A stretch of 64,000 nucleotides of DNA from Diphasiastrum complanatum (Eukaryota > Streptophyta > Lycopodiopsida > Lycopodiales > Lycopodiaceae): the NCBI GenBank assembly GCA_029204225.1, contig CM055094.1, positions 68,498,036-68,562,035 of the forward strand, in the 5' to 3' direction. This document shows, piece after piece, positions 1 through 8,900 of the stretch. Below the pieces are notes generated by a model. The model saw only the letters and a program-made list of their open reading frames with translations. It ran no database searches and was not told the DNA's origin. Each line of letters begins with the position of its first letter. Position 1 is the stretch's first letter. Both the position numbers and the translations under genes were made by a program.

Positions 1-233
1 GTTACAGCTTTTACTCCCTGTCCCGGTTGTTTACTGTTTTTACTTATAGATGTACTTCTTGTAAATACAGAAATGGCTAAGTCACCAGCCTGTGGTGACC
101 TTTGTAATAGAAAAGTAAATAAAGTTGTTAATGATGTTTCTGAGCGTCAGAGTCGCATGTTGCTTGGGTATAGGGTACTGGGTCATTAATTCGGAGTGGC
201 TGGACTGACCTCCTAAAAAGTAGGAGAGTTGAC

Positions 234-380
234 TAGTCAACGTGACACATGTCATATGCTCACTGGGACAATTGGTCCAGTGAATGAGTGACACATGTCA
301 GGGTTGACCGGTCAAACATGACACGTGTCACATGCCCATTGGGACATTTGGTCCAATGGATGAGTGACACATTTCAGCCT
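234..380. repeat. Two-copy tandem repeat, about 75-bp unit
   Basis: Two adjacent units begin with AGTCAA / GGTCAA and share a TGACAC(A/G)TGTCA palindrome, a GGGACA-TTGGTCCA-TG core and GAGTGACACAT. The second unit starts near 310 and differs by scattered substitutions. Each unit has the palindrome at its left end and a related copy at its right end. This could be part of a Gypsy leader or LTR, because a Gypsy pol end follows at 660. No function can be shown. Confidence 0.6.
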
Positions 381-659
381 ACTCACTTGCCTATGTGTCA
401 GGGTATTGCCAAGTGGCAAGTGTCGACTGTGCATGGAGTTGGCCATGTGTCGAGATTTAGGAAGGGTCAGTGTGAAGGGGTGCTTGAGGATTTTGGACAA
501 GTGAGCCTAGAGAGGGGCATTCCGGATCATAATCTATGCAGCAAAGGCTGGGAGGAGACAAGGCAGCCAGCTCCATCTTGTGTTAGAAGTAATTTGATGC
601 TTGTATGTGCAGGAAATTAGCAAGGTTTGAAGAGAAGATCAGAGAGGGAGTCTGACACG

Positions 660-915
660 AGGTCACCTATGAACTAGAACTCTCACGCAGCAGTAAGGTT
701 TTTCCAGTCTTTCATGTAAGCCAGTTACGAAAAGCCTTAAACAGAGCTGAAAATCTGATAGGGTACAATGTTATAGTTCTCCCATTGGATAATTAGCAAC
801 CTCCACATGAACCAGAGGAGATCCTTGGTAGTAGAGAGACGTAGACTCGTCATACTCTATACCAAGAATATCTAATCAAGTGGAACGATCAGCCTGTTGA
901 GAATGCCGCTTTGGA
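660..915 (+). pseudogene. Gypsy (chromovirus) pol 3' end with chromodomain, broken
   Basis: Translation in the frame of 668 gives YELEL, then VFPVFHVSQLRKAL, then EPEEILGSRET, TRHTLYQEYLIKW and NDQPVENA. This is the normal order at the C-terminus of plant chromovirus integrases: the GPY/F-like end, the linker, then a chromodomain whose YLIKW core is visible. In-frame stops lie between the linker and the chromodomain and inside the chromodomain, so no product is possible. The upstream integrase core, RNase H and RT are not in the window, and the downstream LTR was not found. The next recognisable sequence, at 925, is a Gypsy gag on the opposite strand, so this is a truncated nested remnant. 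Confidence 0.7.
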
Positions 916-924
916 AAAAGGCAG

Positions 925-1320
925 CGTCCTTCACAAGATTTTTCCAGACTTTTGCCATGCATCCATTGCCCGCACATGCTCGTGGGGCAGAATAAAGTGA
1001 GCACGAAAGACATGTCGGAAATCGGCCCAAGTCATCAGGCAATTTGGGGTATGCAATAACTTGGGCCACCACCTATCTGCAACATGATGAGTGAAATGGT
1101 GAGTGGCCTTTTTAATGCGCCACACCTTAGCAGTAGATGCATGTCACAACTCAAAATAACTCTCCTACTTTTGCTAAACCATTGGTTTGACAGAGTTGGC
1201 AGTGCATTGCTGAGAGGTGGCCATGTAATGGGCGGCTTGGATAAGCTTGAAATTGAAAAGGGTTTGCTTTTGTGAAGGATAAGCTTGAAATTGAAAAGGG
1301 TAAGCAAACGTATAAACATG
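925..1320 (-). pseudogene. Gypsy gag remnant
   Basis: Read on the minus strand from about 1300 downwards, the translation includes ESYFEL, HASTAKVWRIKKATHHF, VADRWWPKLL and MTWADFRHVFRAHFILPHE. This follows the retrotransposon gag pattern in plant Gypsy elements (a YFELL-like helix, then ADRWW, then MTWADFR..F...F+P). Stops interrupt the N-terminal part (around 1150-1220), and the sequence degrades after 930. It is head-to-head with the plus-strand chromodomain remnant ending at 915. The overlapping open frame at 1035-1394 looks like a shadow. Confidence 0.55.
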
Positions 1321-2248
1321 CATAGTGACTGAGACTGTGCAGAAGAAGGAAAACTAGAAGCTACCCACCAAGGTTCACAACATGCTTTGGACATTTTTTT
1401 CTTTGAACCTTCGATACAATATGACCTTGATGGCCCTCGTTGTGAGCTTGATCATTGGTATCGGTATCAAATCAAAGCATAAAACAACAAATAGCATTCA
1501 CAAAACAATCGCCATTAAGAAAAGTAGATGAAGGATGATGGTTATCGATATCTAAAGCAGATCTCCAGCCAAGATCGCTAGAAAAATGTAGAACTCCCTT
1601 ACAAGAAGCTCAAGTCACCAAACTCATAGTCTAAGAAACCTCCTGTAGGGTTTTAAAATTAGTACATATAGTCTTATCTAAATAGAAGGGGGCCTTAAAT
1701 AGTAAAATAGCTCTGTAAAAACAATTGCGAGTCCCCAATAGGTTGCGGGGGGTACTCATATAGCCATTATAGAAAAGCATGGACTATATAATCTGCGTTC
1801 ATAAGACTCCCCACTTTGAAACATCATCCTCAATGTGGGCTTTAACTATCAACTACTAGAGCTGCTTTTGTATCGCTATTTATAGTTTTCTTCTTTGGGT
1901 TGTGATTTTGTGCTAGTGTTGTTAGTCTAAAAGCCAAATCCCCTATGGTTGCGAAAAAGCCTACTTTTAGTAACATGAAGCTTGTGCTTTATATTTTTGC
2001 ACAGAGAGTTTGATCTCATTATAGTAGTAAGAAGAAAATTTTAGTAGGTAATCAATTAGTGTGTAGGTGGAGATATTTGAAGCAGGGGCAGGAATATTAA
2101 GAGCACTGACAACAAAATCATCAGCAATAAAATGATGATGAACAAAAACAGGAACATTAGCAACAAGAAAATCAGCAGTAGAATGATCATAAACAACATC
2201 AAGGATAGCAAGGACATCAGCGACATGAACATTAGTAGCCTCTTCTAG
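1321..2248. other. Intergenic, no gene recognised
   Basis: No coding match is seen on either strand. About 2090-2235 is low-complexity, built from repeats of AACA/ATCAGCA/ACAT units. The rest looks like unique AT-rich plant DNA. Confidence 0.5.
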
Positions 2249-2328
2249 ATGGGGTTGTCGTGGAAGAAGGCGCCATGGTTGCAGCTGGAGCTATTGTATC
2301 TCAAAACACGCGTATCCTATCTGGACAA
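2249..2328 (+). pseudogene. Gamma-carbonic-anhydrase-like exon or captured gene fragment
   Basis: After an AG acceptor at 2247-2248 the frame reads GVVVEEGAMVAAGAIVSQN and then TRILSGQ, followed by a GTGTTT donor-like site at 2329. This matches the last hexapeptide-repeat turns of plant mitochondrial gamma-CA / gamma-CA-like proteins, where the pattern is GVVVE..AMVAAGA(L/I)V.QNTRIPSG. Members of the family form the carbonic-anhydrase domain of respiratory complex I. The usual following motif (VWGGNPAKFLRKL) is missing. The sequence read through the donor gives VFKILKLDT and then a stop, as if the GGNPA part had been lost. No earlier exon of the family was found upstream. It is either one exon of a gene whose 5' part lies outside the window or, more likely, a stranded fragment. 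Confidence 0.6.
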
Positions 2329-2649
2329 GTGTTTAAAATCCTGAAACTTGATACTTGTTAACAAATTGAAGTGACAGATTGATCTCTATTTGCATGATTT
2401 ACAATAGGATCTTGCATTTGCAATTTACCATTCTTTATAAGATAGAGACATCTAGAATCGTGTGTTCTTCAGCTACACTATTCCACCTTACATTCTTCTT
2501 TACAGATGGATTATAGAAAATGATTCTTTGTGATGTTGCATACCTCTGGGCTGGTTTTTTTGTAAATGCATTCTACCCTTCTTGAATTGTTGTAAACTCC
2601 GCCATCTTACCAATTTGCCATCCTCAATTTGTCATACTCAATATCCAGA
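2329..2649. other. AT-rich spacer between gamma-CA piece and MITE
   Basis: No coding or repeat signal is recognised. Coding similarity to gamma-CA ends a few codons into this stretch. Confidence 0.4.
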
Positions 2650-2745
2650 AGTGATAATTAATGGATAAAAATCCTTTGTAAAAAAATACGTTTTTTTTAA
2701 GGGCCCGTTCCGAAATGGAATTCCGTTCTGGAACGAGCAACTAAG
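2650..2745. mobile_element. Truncated hAT-like MITE (copy 1)
   Basis: The right end GGAACGAGCAACTAAG and the preceding AAATCCTTTGTAAAAAAAT block match the right half of the complete MITE at 4429-4627. The left terminus is absent and no 8-bp target duplication of the right flank (ATGTGTAG) was found upstream, so the copy is 5'-truncated. It ends about 110 bp before the first open codons of the DUF4864-like gene. Confidence 0.6.
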
Positions 2746-2897
2746 ATGTGTAGGTAGTTTTGCAATAGGAGGTTCACCTTGGACATTCGAACTTTACCAT
2801 GGCTCTTGGGTAAAGATGGAAAATTGGAGTAGAGTTGCAAAATATTCAAGAAGAGATGGTTGAACTCATTCTGTTTCTTGCTTGTCTCGTTATGCAT

Positions 2898-2968
2898 ATG
2901 AAGCTGGATCCAACACAGGTTGTTCAAGCTCAGCTACGGGCTCTACGTGCAAAAGATTTTGCTACAGT
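2898..2968 (+). CDS. Exon 1 of DUF4864-like gene
   Basis: It encodes the N-terminal helix (PTQVVQAQLRALRAKDFAT). The donor is GT|GTAACT at 2968/2969, leaving phase 2. The alternative donor two bases earlier would break the frame with exon 2. Open sequence continues upstream to 2814, so coding may start at 2856. Confidence 0.7.
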
Positions 2969-5900
2969 GTAACTTCTTGCTACATTTCAAACATGGAAAA
3001 ATTTCTTGCATTTTTTTTTTATTGGGAGTCATATCTGAAAGTCGAAGTTTTTAACCTATATTGTCAGAAGTTTCAACAAACATAGTTAAGTGCTGAATCT
3101 TTTCAATCGCTAGCACTTGAAGGAGAAAATAGCCTGCAAAGCGTATATCTTAACTAGGAGCTTCATTTGGAACTTTTGTTCTGCTTGATCAAAAGATCTA
3201 GCTTTGGAGAGTTGAGATAGATCAGAGATCTGTCAAAGTTTCCTATAGTATGCGATGTACTCTCAGACTTTATGTAATTCACTCTCTGATTTGTACCAAA
3301 CAGATTCGAGTTTGCCTCACCTGACAACAAACAGCGTACTGGACCACTTGCACACTTTTGTCAAATTCTTGAAGGGAGAGCATACAATGTAATTCTTCAG
3401 CTGCTATTGTTTTCCATTTTATGACAGTCATTTTGGTAAAAGTGATTCCAAATTTGTGCACACAAGCTCGCACATGAGCATGTACACAAACACACACATG
3501 CTAATTATATCTTTTTTGAAAGACATGGATCCTCTATTAAGCATTGAAAAGTGACTCAAAACTGTCGTGTGTTCATGTTATTTAATTCCTTCTGAGGTAG
3601 AGTTACATGTTTTACTATTAATAGCTGAAATCATGGGGATGCATCTTCTGCCATATTTATTCATACTTATGTAGTGCAAGCTTCTGGTTCAAATGCGACG
3701 GTATTCTCTTACTCATATTTTTCTATTTCTTGATCATTCATATTTACACCACCATGTTATTTAACTAGTCTGAGCAATTTGAAGTGATGAAGTAAATTTT
3801 TTTTTGTGAGGACTTCGTGTGATTAACTTTGCTCTTTAGTGTCCTTAGTCTGACTTTCACGTTCAAAGAAGTCGTAGAAACTCAGCATATCGGTCTTTGT
3901 ACAAACGTATGAAAGCGATTGTGAATTTATATTTGCAGACATGACACTACACCTACTCTTTGGGCATTGATGAAGTGAGCAGAGATGTCGTAGTAATCAG
4001 TCCATCCTATGATGGAGTTGATGGTTGAAGACTTTGTGGGTTGGCACCATGAGGTTGAAGATTGCATGTCTCCTTTACTATAACAGATACTATCCTAGAA
4101 GTAACATTGGTGTAGTTTTTTCCCCTATTAGCTAATGTGCAATTCTTATTTGAGATCTTAATCCAAGTTGCGGACAGCTTGTTTAGGATAGGTAAATTTT
4201 TTAATTTTTGTATCGAGGAATCAAGGATTTCATTTGATCGCCTTCGCTCTTTAGTGCTAATCTTCATTGTGGCTGAGTCTGTCCTTCACTTTTGGGTAAG
4301 TGATAGAAATTTGTACATCAATCTTTGGACAAATGTAGTAATGCTATTGTGAATGTATATGGGTGCATGTGAGCAGCACTGAATGTTGTGCATTGATGAA
4401 ATGAGTGTGGATTTTCTATTGTTTGGTCCTTAGAAGCCCGTTCCGATCAAAATGGGTTGGAACGTTCCGTACGTTCCGGAACGTTCCTGGTCGGAACGAT
4501 TTTTTTGTTTTTCAGTTAATTAGCTGTATTCATATGAATTAAATCCTTTGTAAAAAAATGTATTTGTTTTTTTTTGAGGGCATCGTTCCGGAACAGAACG
4601 CGTTCCAGAACGGAACGGGCAACTAAGGTTTGGTCCATGCTATGCATGGAGTTGTTTTTCTAAGGCTTTGTTGGTGGACTCCATGAGGTTGAACATTGCA
4701 TGCCTCCAAAGTGTGAGAGAAGTACGTTACTATAGGAAAATAAATTTTCAATAGAGTAGATGAACATTTGAAAACTAGTAAATTGGAAATGTGAACGCAA
4801 CTTCTAGATATCAGATTCAGGACTATTAAGGGTAGTAGAAGCACCCTACCATGGATGTTATAAAGCTGACTCAGGTGCACCCAGTGTGCCCTGTAAGACC
4901 CTAAGGGGTGACGCTCCCTATGATCCCAGAGCAAGTTAGAAAGTCAAGGACTAAGCCTCCGACCTGTGGTGAGCCAGTCAAGTAGTCACAAGTCATGAGC
5001 TAGCTTTGGAGCTCGAGTCATGGCCTAGTCAGGAACCAGGTTGATTTTGCCGCTGGGATGGCTCTCGGGACCCATGTCCGAGAGGCAGACTGATTCTGCC
5101 AGGCTTGCCAGGCTTAATCAGCAAAATAAAAACTAAGTCCTAAAAAGCGTGCTTTACCAGAAAGCACTATATTCCAGGACAGAGGGGGGGCGCCGAATCT
5201 CACCAGAACTATAGGGGGAGTCCGGCAGACAGAAACTTGGGCAACTCAACCAGCACCAGGAATCCAGTCGCCAGGTCTCAGCTCTCTCTACCAGCATGAG
5301 CCAGGCAGAATGCCCAGCACGTGTTGGTGGCCTCGAGACCAGTCAGTCGATGTATGACTGCCAAATTTAATAAAGTTGATCCCTGGGAATGATTATCATT
5401 TCGGTTTTGCCTCCGAGACTGGTCCAAGCAGAAGGACCCTTACTACAACCTTTTTTGCGTCGCCGGGGCCTAAGGGTCCACGTCATCGACGTATGGCTCG
5501 CTATGCCATTTGGTCAGTTTGACGACCGCTATGCCTTGGGTTTCATGTGTGGCTTGTCTTTGCCTTTGGTTACCTTGTGGGGACAGATTCTGAGTTGGCT
5601 TTTGGGTTGGTTGGGATTCCAGTTTTCTTAAGTCTGAATGGTTAAGCTTGTTACGTTTCTAAGCTGGCTTTTACGTAAGTGCATGATGGATGAATGTTAG
5701 ACTTAAGTGCGTGTTGGGGAAACCGCTCAAGTTCTAGGCGCCGGCGCAACATGTGGTATCAAAGCCGACTAGCCGGTCAGCTACGCAAGTCTCACAGGGA
5801 GGACCACTTTTTGGGATTTGTCAGGACAACCGTTGTGCAAGTTGCTGCCCACAGTGTAAGCGCGGGTGCGTCCACGGTCGGGGTGGTCGGCAGAACGGGG

Positions 5901-8900
5901 GACTTGATGAGTCAATGTGCTGCCCTTGAGGTGTAAGCACGATTAGTTCTCGCGATTCGGGCCTGGCACCGTCTGCACGTAGGACAGATGAGGCAAAGTG
6001 CTGCCTAGGTAGGTGAAAGCACGGTCTGTGCCTTGTGGGGTGTGAGGTGACATATTCGAACTGTACGGATTAACCATTGATATAGAGATGATGCTCGAAT
6101 TCGGGTGTAAAGCACGGGTGGTTAGCTGCCAGTGCGGGATAGCTACCGATCGTTTAGCTATAAGGGCTATCGACCAGATTTGGTGGGGCGTGACTGAGGC
6201 AATGTGCTGCTTAATGGTGAAAGCACGGATGGTTGGATGGATGTTTCCCCGTGGGCTAATTCTGTGATAAATTTGCGTGGACGCGGCTAGGCAAAGGTCC
6301 TACGTCCGGTCTTAAGGGGGATGTGACTTGAGAGGGATCTTCTGTGTTTGCTTTGGTTGGTATGTTTGTTTGTTGTGTGCTTGCCCGGACCTGAATAACC
6401 CCTGATTCCTACTTGGTTCTCAGGTGATTTGATCGTGCTCATTTGAGGAGGAGATACTTTTGTATTGAAGTTGACTCAATAAAGAGAGATGAACCCATGC
6501 CAGAGGCGCACCAAGACCTCTTTGATGTGAAGATGCACCAATATTTATCCAGTGCAATGGCGGCTATGCTTAGTGAGGTAAAGAAGGACAAAGAAATAGA
6601 AAGGAAAGAATGGCAAGCATCCATGCGAGCGACGATGAACCACAGTCAATTTGACCTCGCTAGAGAAATAAGAGACGGACTAACACAGCTCGAAGCTAGG
6701 TTTGAAGAGCTGGAGACCACAAGAGGGAATGCAGGGGCGCCTCCTCCACTCAGGCCAAGGGATACTCTGGCGCGAAACGCAGAAGGCCCAAGGAAGACTG
6801 CTTAAGTAAAACCGCCACCTACTTTCAAAGGGGAGCGTGACGTTTGAGTTGTGGAGGATTGGTTGTTTCACATGGACCATTATCTCCGCTTGATGCCCTG
6901 AAGAAGAGAGAGCAGACTTGGCGTTAGCATATTTTGAGGGTTACACAATAAACTGGTACTGAGTGGCAGGGATGCAGTTCTGGACATGGGATGCATTCAA
7001 AAATGCGCTACGAGAGGAGTTCATACCCAAAGATTCACACATGAGGTTGAGGGCAGAATAATCAGGACTCAAGCAAAAAGGTTTGCTGTGAGAGTACCTG
7101 AACAAATTCAGGCAGAGCGTATGGGTAATTGAAGATATGTCGAAAGCTGACAAGACCCACTATCTCTTGTCTGGAATGCAGACATGGACCCGGCGAGCAA
7201 TAGACAACTACATGCCCAACGACTTCAACTCAACTATTCGGGCGGCTGAAATGGTTTGCGATTACGAGATCAAGCAACTGCTCTCTCAACGGCAACAAAG
7301 GTACTCAGTGGATCCAGACTGAGTCCAAGCTTCTTCCCAAGGGGGGACTCAACTTCAAATGGTAACCAAGCCTCAGGTAGCGTGAACAAATTCTCAGCAA
7401 GAACAGGGTTTGGCAACCAAGGCAACAGCGAAGGGAATACCTTCCAGAGAAGGAGCAACTTTGGTCCTTCAACTAGTCATAGCAATAGCTTACCAACAAT
7501 GGGCAAACATCAAGGTCACTCTTGGAGGTCGTGCCCCAAGCCATTGAATAAACAAATCATGGTGGCGACCGAAGTGTTTGATAAGATGGAAAGAGAGGCG
7601 TCTGATCAAGCGGACTGTGAACAAGACGACGAAGAAGACCCATAAATGGATTTGACGGAGTCCGACTTGAATGCCCTACAACAAATAGGGGCACTTGCGG
7701 CTTATCGTGAACATCTTATGGCTACTCCTACAAAAGGATCAAAGTTGTTGTACCTCAAAGGCTGCATCCAAGGCAAGATCATTCACTTCATGGTAGATCT
7801 GGGAGCATTGCATGACTACTTGTCAGAAAGTTTGGCAGAGGAATTGGGCATTCAATGCGCTACAAACGACATATCTTAGGCTCAATGGAGCCCATGTACC
7901 TTTTCCTTTCCATGTTAATAAAGCACGCTGCCAGTTTTCATGGGGCCTAAAGTACTTTAAATTATGTTGCAGCTTTACACAGGTTTTACGTAAGTGAACT
8001 AGATCTTCACTTTTTCTGTGCTAAGTGCAAAAGTGATTTCTTATTTTCTAGAAGTTTGTCTTTTCCTTGGCCGGTGAATCAAGCCCGTGCCCTTGTCTTT
8101 GTGAATAAAGTTTGGTCGGTGAATCAAGCCCGTGCCATGAGTCTTAGGTTCTAGTTTGGCCCTGATGAGGATATCAGCTTTCTCAGACGAGGGGAGGATG
8201 TTGTAAAGCTGACTCAAGTGCACCCAGTGTGCCCTGTAAGACCCTAAGGGGTGATGCTCCCTATGGTCCCAGAGCAAGTTAGAAAGTCAAGGACTGAGCC
8301 TCCAACCTGTGGTGAGCCAGTCAAGTAGTCAGAAGTCATGAGCTAGCTCTGGAGCTCGAGTCATGGCCTAGTCAGGAACCAAGTTGATTCTGCCGTTGGA
8401 ATGGCTCCCGGGACCCATGTCCGGGAGCCAGACTGATTCTGCCAGGCTTGCCAAGCTTAATCAGCAAAATAAAAACTAAGTCCTAAAAAGCGTGCTTTAC
8501 GAGAAAGCACTATATTCCAAGATAGAGGGGGTGCGCCGAATCACACCAGAACTCACTTACAATAGAATATAGGCAAGCCAAGTTGAGCTGGTAAGCTTGC
8601 TTCAGGATCACTAGATATTACAACTGGCTTAGTTTGGGTTTTTTGCAAAGAGGTGCATGGAAGTGTCTGAACTTATGATGAGCCACACTGTTTTTTTATA
8701 ACATTTGAAGATTATTTATCAGAGTTGGATGAAGTTGTCCAGATTACACACTGGCCTTATGTAGAAGACATAGTAAATAGACCTTGTGAATGTAAGCTAT
8801 GGTGATACCTCAAGCTGTTGCAGTTGAACTTCATCCTATTGTGTAAATATATTTATTCGATGCTCCTACTTGACTACAAAAGGTAGAGGATCTTTGTAAT

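Larger units (their letters stand above)
4856..8553 (+). mobile_element. Internally deleted Ty3/Gypsy element in an intron
   Basis: Order: 5' LTR (4856-5751), primer-binding site (5754), long leader with stem-loop repeats, gag pseudogene, protease, a short pol 3' end just before a polypurine tract (8187-8198), then a 3' LTR cut off after 355 bp. RT, most of RNase H and integrase are missing. The remaining tail reads FGPDEDISFLRRGED, as at the end of chromovirus pol. It lies in the same orientation as its host gene, within intron 2. The strong damage and the truncated 3' LTR suggest it is old and immobile. Confidence 0.8.

Noticed and set aside
1035-1394. 119-codon minus-strand frame
   Set aside because: The Gypsy gag match is in a different minus-strand frame over the same bases, so this is a shadow.
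4623-4934. 103-codon minus-strand frame, repeated at 8041-8277
   Set aside because: Both lie in antisense of the Gypsy LTR start; the shared MLWDHRE text arises from the LTR repeat, not from a gene.
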